From NCBI GenBank assembly GCA_037953625.1, contig CM075649.1, forward strand, positions 121,207,290 through 121,271,289: a stretch of 64,000 nt of DNA, given 5' to 3'. This document shows positions 47,201 through 59,327 of this stretch, one piece after another; positions within the stretch are counted from its first letter, which is position 1, and every line of letters starts with the position of its first letter. The notes under the pieces were generated by a model. That model was not told the DNA's origin and did not search any database. It was given only the letters and a program-made list of their open reading frames with translations. Source of the DNA: Crotalaria pallida. Lineage: Eukaryota; Streptophyta; Magnoliopsida; Fabales; Fabaceae. The translations under genes and the position numbers were made by a program.

Positions 47201-47693
47201 GACCGAGATGGAGTCTCGAAGGAGAAGAAGGTCAAGCTCGGCTCGAGGACTCGTTGATCGAAGGTTCAAATCTTCGGAGGAGCATACGTTGGACGGAGAT
47301 CTATTGTTATAGTGTCTATGTCCAAGTGTTGTACTCCCTTACCAGGTACTTAGACATCATTAGCTGCATCCACATGTGCACCCGAATTATGTTTTATAAA
47401 ACTGGATAACCGAGATTAAGTTTTACGGTTAATACAAACGAAATGGGCATTTAAATGTGTTTTGTGAAAACAAGTTTCAGAGTGCGATATTTCGTAACAT
47501 CTCGGTTTGGAACTTGAAGTACAACGTGTGATGTGAGAATCAAATTTAAGATGCAAATTATTTCGATAAAAGATTTTGGAACTTGGGGATTCTCATATCC
47601 ATGTTATGTTTAAAAAAAAAAAATTTGGCCCAAATTTTCACTACATTGAGTTAAAGAAATTATATTTTCAAGTTGTCAAATCGAGGTGTTACA
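41283..47693 (+). mobile_element. Probable solo LTR A (Tekay-like, long)
   Basis: 6.4 kb from TGTGACATTCCG to GAGGTGTTACA. The flanks are ACTTT and CCTTT, an imperfect 5-bp duplication (4 of 5), so the border call is less firm than for S1 and S2. There is no primer-binding site or coding after it. It contains a 66-bp hairpin repeat array, and a probable acceptor GTCCACAG|GTGACAG near 47140. Its 44.2-46.8 kb part matches the reverse complement of the C LTR (53.0-55.5 kb), for example ATTCGGAGTTG and CTTCCGACTAGG. Confidence 0.6.
45783..46232. repeat. 66-bp tandem repeats made of two alternating 33-bp hairpin units (LTR A)
   Basis: Odd units carry ACATGG..CCATGT around TTGTAG; even units carry CATATGG..CCATATG around TCGTAG. 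The period is 66 bp (45817, 45883 and so on), about 13 hairpins in all. Because 66 is a multiple of 3, a minus-strand 261-codon frame stays open; I regard it as a by-product. Confidence 0.9.
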
Positions 47694-48760
47694 CCTTTCT
47701 CTTCTCCTCCCATGGTTTTCTCTTCATTTCCAAGAGGGGACTTTGATTCCAATGAGTTTGATTAATCAAGGTGGGTTGAATTTTTGGACCCCAAATCACA
47801 AGAAGAAAATGACTATTATCACTGTTATATTGATTAGAAGGTGGAAAGTTATGGGTAGGGAGAAGAAGAGGAAGGGTCGAATGGAATAGGGGGAGTATGT
47901 AGGCTGGGGTTTGCTGCACTGTTTCAGAAGGAGAAGCAAAAACAGTAACATGCAAGAGGGAGAAAGAGCTTGGAGGAAGAGGAGAGGGGATGTTGCTCTG
48001 TTCCTTTTTCTTTTTGCTTGCTGTTACTGATGGGAAAAAAATGAAGACTTAGTTGATAAGGGAGAAAGAGGGGGTCGGGGACGGGTTTTATGAAGGAAGG
48101 GGGTGCATTTTTTTTTATAACAAACCCAAGGCAAGACACACCCACATAATTACATAAGTTAAAATAATTTTACAAAAGGGAATTAAAACAGTAATGACAA
48201 AGAGGGGGGTACGGTTTACTACCCAAGGTACTAGGGTCTTACTTGCTTTTTAAGTACAATACTAATAGGTAATTAGGGTGGTAATAAAATAAGCATTACA
48301 ATTAGTTGGAGTTTTATTTTTAAAAAGACTTTTCATCTCCCTATTTATTTTTAACCGTAATAATAAAAGATTCATAAGGAAAATAATCATTCCATCAAAT
48401 TCATATCGGGTACATTGGAAACCATGCTTCAATTAAATTATAAAACATTATAATAGCACCCCATATCTCAAATAACAAAACAATTATTTTTCTCAAGCTT
48501 AAACAATAAAAATCCAATATAAGTATACAAATAAATTAAACGTAACTTCATTTTATTCAACCCTCCTTCAAAAGCACAGTACTTTTAGAAATTTCAATAA
48601 CGTCAATGGCTAATTTCATAAACACAAAGTCCTGCTAAATTAGTAAATAACCAAATCAATAAATAAATAGATAAACAAATAAATGCATCCATAAATAAGT
48701 AAATCGATAAATAAATAAATAAATTAACGAATAAATAGATCAGTAAACAAATAAATAAAT
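47694..48760 (-). mobile_element. LTR B (minus strand), middle fragment
   Basis: Continuation of B between solo LTRs A and S2. 48650-48760 is an A/T-rich degenerate AAAT/ATAA tract in which S2 inserted. No coding seen; the short frames near 47690-48145 are low complexity. Confidence 0.5.
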
Positions 48761-49190
48761 TGTAACACCCCTAATTTTCGTCTCCAGAATAATAAGGAAA
48801 ATTAATAATAAAAGTTTTATTATTAATTTATATGAATTTCCAAGTTTATGTTTTGTATTTAATTAGCCTAAAATATAAAAATTAGTTGAAATATTTTTAT
48901 ATGGCAAATAAATGCAAAATATAAGAATATTGCATTTTAGTCCCTGGATTAGGACCTAAATGTAATATTGAAAAAGGTTCTTGGAGGGAAAGATTTAAAA
49001 GTATTAATTTTTAAACTTTGTACTGATCTAACCGGTTAGTAATGCCCTGTAACCGGTTAGACGATGAACTCATAAACTGGGTTAGTGGAAATTGATGAGT
49101 AATCACTTGGTTAATTCGATTAATTGCCACAAATCCCACTCAATTCATGGTGGAGAACGCGTGTCGCCCTGCATGGCACACGAATTTCTC

Positions 49191-49198
49191 TATATAAG
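49191..49198 (+). promoter_or_regulatory. TATA box of S2
   Basis: TATATAAG in TTTCTCTATATAAGCTGG, homologous to 34443 and 59197. Confidence 0.65.
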
Positions 49199-49324
49199 CT
49201 GGTGTGGTTGATGAATTTGGGGTTGATTTCTCTGAAACCAGAGTTGAGAGGCTGTTAGGGTTTCATAATCGTCTGAAGCGATTCTCCTTCTTCTTTCAGT
49301 GTTAGAGAGTGAGAGATACACTTC

Positions 49325-49351
49325 TGGAAAGCTTAAATCAAGGGCTTTCCA
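49325..49351 (+). promoter_or_regulatory. Leader hairpin of S2
   Basis: TGGAAAGC pairs with GCTTTCCA. S1 has TACAAAGC/GCTTTGTA at the same place, so both sides of two base pairs have changed together. Confidence 0.6.
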
Positions 49352-49475
49352 TTGATATAGAGTTTGTGAGTCAAGAGTGATTGTGGAGGGAGAAATTGAT
49401 CTCAGAAGTTGGAGTTGGGAAAGCTGAAGTTCTGGATTTTCTGATTCGGGAAGCTTGGTTGGAGACTGGATTTTG

Positions 49476-51219
49476 GTAAGCACAGTCAATCCTTAAGTCT
49501 CAAATCACTTTCATTCCTTAGTGCATGTTACCTATATTGAGTTCTAATGGTTTTCCCCAATTTCTTTGACCAATTCCTATGTCAAATTTGCTGGTCTTTG
49601 AACCCTATTGATGGAAATCGTGGCTGGGAGCAGAACTTAGGATTTGTGAGGAGATTGTAGATTTTCTTCAAGTTCAGAAGTTATACTCATCAAAAACAAC
49701 TTAGAGGTATGGGAGAAGTTTAACATATACTAGATTTAGACTAAAATGAAGTGATTTAAGATTTGAGTTAACAAAACTCAAAAAGGGCATTATGTGTTTA
49801 AAGCACAAAGGCTTGGAGGCCAAATTTTAGCTCAATGTTGTTTTGAGCAACTTCATATTGATGCATGCAAGTGATTTAATGTTTAAATCAGAAACTAAAT
49901 GTATAATCTGTGATTTGAGGTATTGAATTGTATTTGTATGGATTCTTATGCAATTTGATGCACTAAACTGAATGCATGCAAAATTATATGTGTTTTTGTG
50001 ATTAAACATATTTATTTAAGGTATATGAACTCTATTAAAGGTTGAAATTTGGTTAGATTTGAGCAGTGAAGAGAATGGTTTGTTAAAACTCAAGTTTTAG
50101 TGTCTGACTGCATAATCTAACCGGTTACTCGATATTCGTAACTGGTTAGACACTGTAAAAATGCAAAAGAAAATAAGTTTATAAAATCAGTGTTGTGGTC
50201 TTATAAATCCTACTCAAATCTAGGCCTTAATTTCATGGAAAACAATCTGAAAAGAAGTTGATTTCACTGTTATAGTTCAGATTGCAGTTAAAGAGTTGAT
50301 ACCTTAATGTAATGAGATAATTTCAAGAGGAAATTATGCTCATTGGATAATGAAATGTGATTTAGACTTTTGAATGATATAAACAATGGTTTTTGAGGTG
50401 TAAAACAATGTTAAATTTGTTTATGGATTGGGTAGAAAATTCAAGAAAAAGGGTTTTTCTGAATTACAATGGTAAACAGTTCAGGTCTGTAATAATTCTA
50501 ACCGGTTAGCCTGAACCTGTAACCGGTTAGTACCTGAATCTGAAAAATAAAAAGTTAAGTTTTTGAATACCATTGGTTATGTTTTCCCAATCTAAGCTTA
50601 AGGGCAAGTTTTTGAGATAATTCAAAGGAGAATTTTGTGCCAAAGATTATGCCTCAAATAAATCATTCAAAAGGGAAATTGGAATATTTCTAGATCACAG
50701 TAATTAATGTAAAGAAAAAACCAACCCTGATAATTGTGCATCCACATAGAATGGAAGTTTGGTTGGTAGGAACGTTTATCATATTCTGGGAATATGAGGA
50801 GGGTACTCCGGGAGTACCAAATTGTAACCTACTTGATGACACATTCTGGGAAAGTGGCCAGTGTCCGGGACCTGGTTTTTATGCGTTCTGGGAACGTATG
50901 CGTTCTGGGAACGTGGTGCACACTCCGGGAGTGATGCTTATTATCCAAGTATGGTTTGGCATTACGTTCTGGGAACGAATGTCAGTGTTCCGGGAACACA
51001 AGGGTGTATTGGATGGACGTCCATGATGGACTTTTAGAGGCCTCAGTTGTGGATAGAAAATCATACATCATGCCACTTGCATTATAAGAGATATAATGTT
51101 AAAAATTGGTGTGCTCATATGTACTTGCATTATTATCTGTCCATGATATACTTGTGTTTGTAACTTTAGTCTTTATCAATTATGTATATGTGTATACTCA
51201 CACCCTGTGCCCTGTTTAG
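49476..51219 (+). other. Intron-like region of S2
   Basis: GTAAGC donor after GGATTTTG; acceptor CCCTGTTTAG directly before GTGATGG, the start of the LTR ORF. 1,744 bp. It holds two of the three palindrome pairs and the hairpin cluster. Confidence 0.5.
50779..50999. repeat. Hairpin cluster of S2
   Basis: TCATATTC/GAATATGA, GGTACTC/GAGTACC, TGCGTTC/GAACGTA-like, CACTC/GAGTG and TGTTC/GAACA around TGG or CGG. The first two are identical in S1. Confidence 0.85.
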
Positions 51220-51222
51220 GTG

Positions 51223-51696
51223 ATGGCCAGATACCTAGCTTGCATCGAGATACGCCCTATCCCTAGTGGTATATGGACGTATGAGGAGCACCGTGCCACT
51301 TTTGAGGGGGAGGTGGAGATCACTCTCTACCACCCTAACCCTCTGGTGCGAGTGCGACCTCATCGATTTAGGATCCCTTTAGTCTATACTATGCATGTTC
51401 CACCCTTTTATACATATAGATGACCACCCCCGGCTCGACCAGTGCGTCGTTTTCATAGTTTTCGTTTCAGAGCTGCCACTCGTTCTCATCCTTCCTCCCA
51501 TAGAGTTGTTACTGAGGAGACTCCTTCTCCTGGTCCGACTGACTTCGAGAGGACTGCTTCTGCAGATCCTAGACCCAGTGGTGGGGTCTCCACACAGTCG
51601 GGCGAGGTCGAGGAGGACCCTGTGGAGGATGAGAGCGAGGAGGAGGTGCATGTCGAGCCGACTGTTTCTGCTAGAGGTGGACCTGCTGGTTCATAG
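51223..51696 (+). pseudogene. LTR-embedded ORF of S2 (one in-frame stop)
   Basis: A 158-codon frame with one internal TGA at 51421-51423, starting at ATG 51223, three bases after the putative acceptor. I do not recognise the protein. The N-terminal part begins MARYLACIEIRP and includes RATFEGEVEITLYHPNPL, then an Arg/Pro-rich middle (RFRIPLVYTMHVPPFYTY, RRFHSFRFRAATRSHPS), then an acidic Ser/Pro/Glu-rich tail. No signal peptide or membrane segment. The same frame is present in the D LTR (60970-61447); across about 74 comparable codons I count roughly 24 synonymous and 14 amino-acid-changing codon differences, several conservative. That points to past selection on the protein. S1 has lost the ORF but keeps CTAGCTTGCA just after the acceptor. 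Function unknown. Confidence 0.6.
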
Positions 51697-52343
51697 GAGC
51701 CTGCATAGCGTGGATGTTTTGGATCCTAGATCCTGGGGATAAAGCTGTGGAGGATCTGAGGAGCTGTTGAGGACACGGATGACTGCTCTGGGACTTCTAC
51801 TTTTGGATCATGTGATATATTGTAGATATTTTGAGAGGTCTTAGAGTGAGGTTTATTTTATGCTGGTTTGTATATATTTCACCAAACTTGCTATCTCGAC
51901 TTTCACTACTTGCTATTGATGATACTTATGGGGTTTATGTTATGTTATACATATATATATATATATATATATTATGTTTTATTTACCTCAGCAGTGCCCC
52001 ACAAGTATTAATTTTACTTCCGCATACTCTGATTTCGATTCAAAAAAAGAGCTCGGCGACAAGTTTATATTTTATATATTCGATTAAACTCGAGAGACTA
52101 ATAATATATTTTAAGAAGGACTACAAAGATGTTTACTATGTTTATGGAAATAGTATCTCGAGAGTCTTTTTGTAATTAAGATATTATTAACCCGAATTCC
52201 AAAATTTGTGCAGATTAAGAATGTTTACAATCGAGCAAGTATCAATTAAAAAGGAAAAATTTTTCTAGTCCTAACATTTGATAGCAAGTATTTTACTTTT
52301 GGAAATATTTATTATTTTCGAGATGTAAAACGAGAGTGTCACA

Positions 52344-52655
52344 TAAATCAGTAAACGAATGAATAAATCACTAAATGAATAATCAATAATCAAAGGGGTC
52401 TATAATTAAATAAATCAGGAAATAAATACGCCAAATACTAGCCTGTTAGTTGTAAAATCAATCTGTCAATTTAAATCTCTGAAATCTGACAAACAAGAGT
52501 TCAAAAACTAACTGTTAAATAATAGCGACAACTCAAGGTTTTCAACAATTCATTTACTCCAATAAATTTATCTATCTCTATAAGGACGAATAAAATATTA
52601 TTTAAAACACAGAAATGTAATTTTCTTAAATTTAGGAAAATGACGGGTGTTACAA
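52344..52655 (-). mobile_element. LTR B (minus strand), right fragment with LTR start
   Basis: Read on the minus strand, B begins TGTAACACCCGTCATTTTCC at 52655, a Tekay-like LTR start. 52344-52348 is the right target copy of S2. B's other end lies beyond the O insertion, outside the window. Confidence 0.6.
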
Positions 52656-55600
52656 TCATCATTACGTATTTGTAAGTCTCAAGCTTTCCATTCTTTTCCC
52701 AACATCATTCATTTCTTTCTCAATTCATTTCCCAACGTTATTTCACAACTCTTATCCGTCATGACATCTCATCCTTGAGTTTGTTAGTAACTTTCTTTTA
52801 CTTGACCTTCTCATGGTACCCTCATCCTGGGCCATTCCCGCTCTCATCGTCAATATCTTTATTATATTTCGATCTCTTAGTCTAAGAATCTTTTCAATGT
52901 GGTGAATTACTTTATTAAGTTTTACCAAATCGTATCCATCGATGGCAGGGGATATAAAATTGTCATCTTGGAGTTAATTAGCACACATACATCTCCTCCA
53001 AGCCTCCCAAGCCTAGTCGGAAGCAAACAGGACGTACAGGAACCTTAACCCACGTCGGTCGAACAGTCGAGAAAATCCAATAGCATATAATATATTTGTC
53101 AAGACCACAACCGCACAGGCCGGTCATTAAGACAATCCATATTTTACGCGATACTGCAAGGGCCCAAAATCATTCGACAGCCCGCCTCGTTTAGTTTCCC
53201 TATCACCGTTTCGAATTTGATCAAGGGGGCGACAATGCTTTTCTAGTCAAAGTACTCTAGGTTTCTTGACGTATCACCGTCATCACCCTCCCCTATCACA
53301 ATCACTTACCTGAATATCCGTAGATAAACAGGGTATCTTCCTCTCCACTACTTCACACTCAACTCGCCGCGTTATGATTAATATCTTTTAATGTTTTATC
53401 AATGTTTTATTACTACCTTTTAACCCTAAGGTTCGGACGAGTCACCCTTGTACATCCCGTCGGTGAACCTCGACCTCTAATTATCCATCTTTCACACTAG
53501 TCTTTCCCAACCATACTTTGCTTAACTCATCAGGGCTCGGACACACGGGCATACCGCACACGTGGTCAGCACAAGCTCAATTTTGAAAACGCAAAATCTA
53601 ATTAGATGCACATCGGGAAGTTCTACTATCACATGTCCCTCATATCCACAACAATTTATTCTTTTCAATTCACTTTTGCACCAGTCCAATTTTCTTTCTT
53701 TACTTCTCCTTTTAACTATCTTTTCCTCATGACCAAACTGAGCCTTTATCAACTCTTTCATACTCCTCATGACCTTTCATGCGTCCTCACATCATCATCT
53801 TTAACCCATCATTAATCAAACAAAGCAGTATAATAATATAACATGATTACTCCTCAATTTCAGATAAAAGTTCAACAGGTATAGAGCAACATGTCATATC
53901 ATTTCATCATCATAAATAGCATCATGTCATAACATCATAAGAAAAAGGGATGTCTTAGTCCTGCGTATCGGTGGCCAAACATACACACCCAATTGCCACT
54001 ATACGATTGACTCTTAGACCCCACGTTCCGACTTTTGAGATGGCTAGGAACAGCTTAACATTTTACCTAAAGATCACAGTGTCTTAGGGAGCCCCTCTCA
54101 CCTCTTGTCCAACTTGCATGATCAGCAAATCGCTGCAAGTCCGTCCGACTGACAGCAGCTCCGAACTCCCGATCTCCAGATCCCTTGCTTAAAATAAGAC
54201 ACAAAATTAATACACGGCTACCTAAATAATATTCATGCTTAATCACTAAATCGTTTTTCGAAAACGCGTTTTACTTCTTATCGGGTAATCACACAGAATC
54301 TTCACTTTATTTTCAAATTAAATACAACCTTTGAGTATACTTTAAATACTTCAAAATCATTCTAAAATGAGCAGTAAAACATTTTAAAACAAATTAAATT
54401 GTTGCTGGTCCGTTCCGGACAGCCAGCTAGTTTCAACCCGAAAACATCAAAAAACGTCACTTTTTCATTCCGACTTTTCTCTAAACCAAGTACCCTTGAA
54501 AACTCAACATTAAATCAATTGAAAACATTGTTAGAGGTGAAATACAAATTAAATCAACGCTGGAAAGCAGTGAAACGACTCAAAATCACTTTTGCGGAAA
54601 ATCCGAAAACACCGTAAAATCATACTTTAGTTTGTCCAATACTTTGCAACAAAATAAACACTTAAACAATTCCTTTATAGAACACAACACTATGAAATAC
54701 AATAGGGCATCAGCTAGGAGTTTGAAATTTTAAAATACAAATCATTCCTAAAATCAATTATTTTTCAAAAGCTTTTCACAAAACCAAACAAAACACCGTA
54801 ACGAATAATTTAACTCATTTTCCTTTACTTTCTTTAACACACGAATAATCCAAGACAAGGAAATACATATCCACACAATTTATCATGCATCTCATAAGAT
54901 AATTCAATTAGCTTACATTACTTAAGGCAAAATTTCTTAACTTGGGACTAAACTCTTAAATTGAAATATAACAACAAACAACCAACGTACAAATTCATTT
55001 TCATATATTCTAAACACGACTTCAAACTTTACTTATTTAATTATTTCAAAACATCATATTCTACACACAAAGTCCAGCCATGTCACATAGGAATGCACAA
55101 GAGTTCATAATTGTTAGAAAGTACTCAAAGGGGTTTTATTCAATTACGAGAAAAACACAAGAAATAAAATCCAAAACTATTTCAAATCAATTGGTTTAAA
55201 GCTAAAAATTTCCAGAATACTAAAACACATATTCAAGTTCATCATGTAAAATTTTCAAGCCATTTGAACATTCAGAACCTAAGTTTCAAATCAAATTTCA
55301 CACAAAAACCGAAACATAACTGTGCTGACCTGAAGCAGAATGGCATTGATTAAAAATAGAAAACCAACTCCGAATTAAATGAAACTTGGTACAAACATTC
55401 CTTACACAGTCAAGGCCATCTCATAAAAATTTAATATTATTTGGAGTAGTCTAAGTCACACTTTTTTTAATTAATTTTATTACTAATTCTGAAAAAATCT
55501 GCACCAATGTACTCATTGTTTTTCAATTGGTAAAAATATCAAACCAACTCCAAATCACCTCAAATTTTATAGAGGGTCACACGACATGTCCAGGAAGATT

Positions 55601-57765
55601 CCATAAAAATTTCAAGCCATTTAGAGTAATTTAAGTTCAAAAACTTTCTTTAGGTTTAACCCGAAAAACTTATTTTTCCGAAATCGATTTCACACAAATG
55701 ACTCCATTGAAAGTATCAAATCAATTCCAAAAATCTTATGAAAATTTAGAGACACTAATTTTTACATTATTAAAACATTGGCTAGGTCATGAAAGCATTG
55801 GTCTTGTGCAAAAATCTTTTATCCGACTCTTTTGCAAAGCAAACCACAAGTTTTTCATAAACAACTTAACCAAACAAAATTACATTTAGAATACCAAAAC
55901 AATTCCAAACCCTCTTTAAATTTCCAGAAAACATCTAATTAGCATAAAAAACATCATGCTAAATTCTCAAGGAAATCCAATCGATTTTCATTTAAACCTT
56001 TTTGCATGAAAATGACCCTTTTCCCAAAAATTTCCGCACCATTACACACAAACATATTCCATATAAATTCTTATCAATTAGCCCCTTTACAATTCAAATC
56101 ATCCTCTACACACTTACTAACACATAATCAATCACACTTTTCATTAAACAAATAAGTTTCTTTGAAACATTTTCATACACACATTTGGTTTCATAATCAA
56201 AACAATTCCTCAATTTAAAAACTCAACTCAAGTACTAACACAATTCAAAGATTAAAACCAAAGTTCAATCATTTATTTTTCTCTTGCATTACTCGGCCTA
56301 AACATTTACAATCAAAGGAGAAATGCTTTTAAATTTCAAAACTTATTAGTTTCAAGTAACTTCCAATAAGAGTTCAAACCACTTTACACATGTACCAACA
56401 ATTAGTTTACCATTAACAAGTACATTTTGATAAATTTGTCATGCATAAACAAATCGACTTAATTTCCTCCTTAACCTAACTTGGCCGAAATACACACATA
56501 GCAGCTTAGGGAATTTACACAAATTAATCAACACATATAAAAAACTTAAAAATTATCAAGGAACATGAAAAATCAACATGCATGAAGAACAAAAGAATTT
56601 TCTTTTATTTTTCCCCTTGGCCGAATCATGCACATGGACAAGGTTAGAAATTTTTTGCACAATAAAGCAACATAATACACATAGTTCAAGATCAATAAAA
56701 ATAAACCCTTATTCTTTCATCTCAAACATAAACCAAGTCATTTAAACAAAATAAAATCATTTAGGTAAAAACCAAATGAAAACCGTATGGGTCTCCTTTA
56801 TTGAGGCATGTTCACTTAATTTTAACATCAAATTTTTGTAGAGTAAAGCTTGGGAAGTAGAAATGATCAAAGAAAACCAACATGTATGAGGATAACAATT
56901 TATTCACTTTACTTTTCCTTCTTGGCCGAATCATTCATAAAGAAAATAGGAGAAATTTCAACAAATAACTCATTACAATAACAATACCAAAAATTACTCT
57001 TGTTTTATGATTATTAATCCAATTAACAAAACAAAAATCACTTGGATATGAAAAAGGGGATCAAAACCGTGGCATGAAAAAGGAAAAGAAAAAAAAATTT
57101 TGCAACCCAACAACACATAGTCCATGAACATACTAAATCAATCCATACTCAAGCATGAAACACAATCAAAAATCAAAAATCATTTTAAAAAAATGGGGGT
57201 CAAAAGCGTGAGCTTTTCGTAAGCCATGATGCATGTTTATTCAAACTCTTAAAACTTAAATCTTTGTAAATTTAAAGCATATAAATCATAGAGAGACAAA
57301 AAAACTCAACATGCATCAAAAACAAAACTTGTTTCCTTTGTTCCTTTGCTTTGGCCGAATCACATACATAAAGAAAATGGAAAAATTTCAACAAAACAAA
57401 TCATTACATCAACAACATCAAAGATTACTCTTGTTTCCTTATCATAAATCAAAATTAAAAACAAAAATCCCATGAACACAAAAAGGGACCGAAACCGTGA
57501 AGCTTCAAATAGTGGATGCATGTCCATTTTCCAACTAAAAGCTTAAATCTTTAGTCATTAATATTTGAAAAGTGAGGATCTTTCATAAAAACAAACATGC
57601 ATTAACATACTCTAAACAAATCAACAACTTTTTATAAATATATGTATTTGAACCAAAATGAAAGAAATAACATAGAATAGAAACCAAGCAAGACGATCAT
57701 TACCTAAAGGAAGATCGAAGAATAGGTAAGAAGGATCCAAAAGCCCCTTCCTTTCTTCTCCTATA
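52656..57765 (-). mobile_element. LTR C (minus strand, partial), same family as LTR A
   Basis: On the minus strand it is clearly homologous to LTR A. Shared features include GATGTTTTCGGG, CTCCCTAAGACAC and CTTCCGACTAGG, in the same order. It is cut by B at 52656 (flank ATCAT) and ends on the right at X. A donor-like GGTAATGATC (minus) lies near 57690-57702. No coding. Confidence 0.65.
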
Positions 57766-58764
57766 TGTGATGTTCCGAGGTCGGAGGAACCACATGAGGT
57801 GTTTGGGGGTTGTTGCAGCTGACGAGGGTGACCCCGGTCCTACGTATCCCATGAGAGGGGAATCAAGCCGCACGTAGTTCTTAGGTTTATAGAGACATAC
57901 CTTAGCCCCTAGGGAGAGGGGGATATATATAGGAGAGTGAGGAGAGGAAGCCCTAGCTTGGTTGGGTTGGGCCTGTTGGGAGGCCCCTAAGCCCAGCCAA
58001 GTAAGGTCCACCACATAAGCCCCCCAGCTCGGCGAGACTTTGTGAGTCTCGAGCCGAGTTAGGAGAAAGAAGGCATAGCACTAAGCATCATAGCACTAAG
58101 TACCCCCCACCTTCTAGGAAGGGTTTGAGTACTAGTCCACAATCATGTGCTCAAGGCTAGCAAAGGATAGCAAGGCGGGTTAGGAGAAGTCGATCCGCCA
58201 CATAAGCCCCCCCAGCTCGGGATGAGTCGTAAAGACTGTGCTGAGTTGAGGTCCTTTCTGCATCGGTCCAATCAGTGCTGAGTCGGTGACGAGGTAGGAA
58301 TATACTCGTAGTCGAGGCCTCTTGCTCGGAAGAGTATCGATAATAGAGTTCTTCATGCTCGGATGATGACAGTAAAAGAGTAGCCCGATAAGGGATTCTT
58401 ACACCTCTCTCATCGAGGTATGCCGAGAGTAAAACCTCAACTGGATCGTAACGTTCATCGGGGACGCTGTCGGCAAGATGCTCTCAACCGAGGTGTACAC
58501 TCGATCCACAATGTACTCGACCGATGACTGAGTTATCGGGTAGCAATCCCCATTTCCACCTGTAGCCTCACCGATCTCGAGCGGGGAAGGGAACATCTCG
58601 AACCGGGTTCGCTCGGTGAGGAACATCTCGAACTGAGTTCGCTCGATGAGGCTCATCTCGAACCAAGTTCGCCCGGTGAGGAACATCTCGAACCGAGTTC
58701 CCGCGGGGGGATCCGCCACCAGCTCGGTGAGGAACATTTCGAGCCGAGTTCGCTCGGTGAGGAA
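57766..58764 (-). mobile_element. LTR X (minus strand, partial), Tat-like ending
   Basis: On the minus strand this ends CCTCGGAACATCACA at 57766. Before that come CTATATATATCC (TATA-like, about 57922-57933), GAACTACGTGCGGCTTGATT and GGGATACGTAGGACC, a phrase common in U5 regions of plant Tat-like LTRs. The GC-rich part to the right has 30-bp repeats. The 5' side continues beyond D and out of the window. Classification is tentative. Confidence 0.45.
58597..58764. repeat. 30-bp tandem repeat in LTR X
   Basis: Units CTCGAACCGGGTTCG plus CTCGGTGAGGAACAT at 58597, 58627 and 58657, and degenerate ones after; one is interrupted by a GC-rich insert near 58705-58725. Each unit has an inverted CGAAC..GTTCG. 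D inserted within the last unit. Confidence 0.85.
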
Positions 58765-59196
58765 TGTAACACCCCAAATTTTCGTTCCCAATGTAATGAA
58801 TATTTTGATTATAAAAAAAGTTATTTCATAATTATTTTCTATTTACTTTATAATTAAGTTAGAAGAATTAATTATGTAGAAGTATGAGTGCTCTTAGGGA
58901 ATGGAAAATCTTTGGATAACAAGTATAATATGTAAGTTTTACATATTAATCCTTGAAGGAGGACCTAGAAGCAATATTAGGAAGATTTTGGAGGGAAGGG
59001 CATTAAAATAAATATTTTTGAAAAATTGGCAAAAATACTCGAGTATTCCTGGAAACACTCGAGTAATCGAGTCAGTGGAGAACTCGTTAGTGCGTTTGAT
59101 GAGTCAACACGCGACGATTCTCTTTCGTTGACACGAAAACACACCCAGAACACGTTATGGAGTATCGTGGCGAGCTGCATGATCATTAGAAGGGTC

Positions 59197-59204
59197 TATA
59201 TAAA
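59197..59204 (+). promoter_or_regulatory. TATA box of D LTR
   Basis: TATATAAA in GGGTCTATATAAACTCATGG. Confidence 0.65.
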
Positions 59205-59327
59205 CTCATGGTTGAAGGAAATGGAGGATTTTGGTCGAATTTCTCTGGAAACATCAACTTAGGGTTCCTAATTTCGGGTCTTGATTACTCGATCGTGTTT
59301 AAGAGTGAATTTGAGTGTAATACACCA

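Larger units (their letters stand above)
49028..50530. repeat. Three palindrome pairs of S2 (CCGG-type cores)
   Basis: Centres 49033.5/49054.5, 50122.5/50143.5 and 50503.5/50524.5, all exactly 21 bp apart. Typical form CTAACCGGTTAG followed by GTAACCGGTTAG. Confidence 0.9.
48761..52343 (+). mobile_element. Solo LTR S2 (Tekay-like, same family as S1)
   Basis: 3,583 bp from TGTAACACCCC to GTGTCACA, flanked by TAAAT at 48756-48760 and 52344-52348. It carries a TATA box (49191), leader hairpin (49325-49351), donor (49476), palindrome pairs, hairpin cluster (50779-50999), acceptor (51219), the LTR-embedded ORF (51223-51696) and a TA microsatellite (about 51946-51971). No primer-binding site follows. 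Confidence 0.9.

Noticed and set aside
49190..49489. 99-codon minus-strand ORF opposite the S2 leader
   Set aside because: Lies antisense to the conserved leader hairpin; not conserved as a frame in S1 or D.
51831..52175. 114-codon ORF across the S2 TA microsatellite
   Set aside because: Contains TA-repeat translation and hydrophobic low complexity; lies in the LTR 3' part with no conservation in D.
58399..58791. Minus-strand ORF with 10-residue repeats
   Set aside because: Translation of the 30-bp LTR X repeat; no independent sign of coding.
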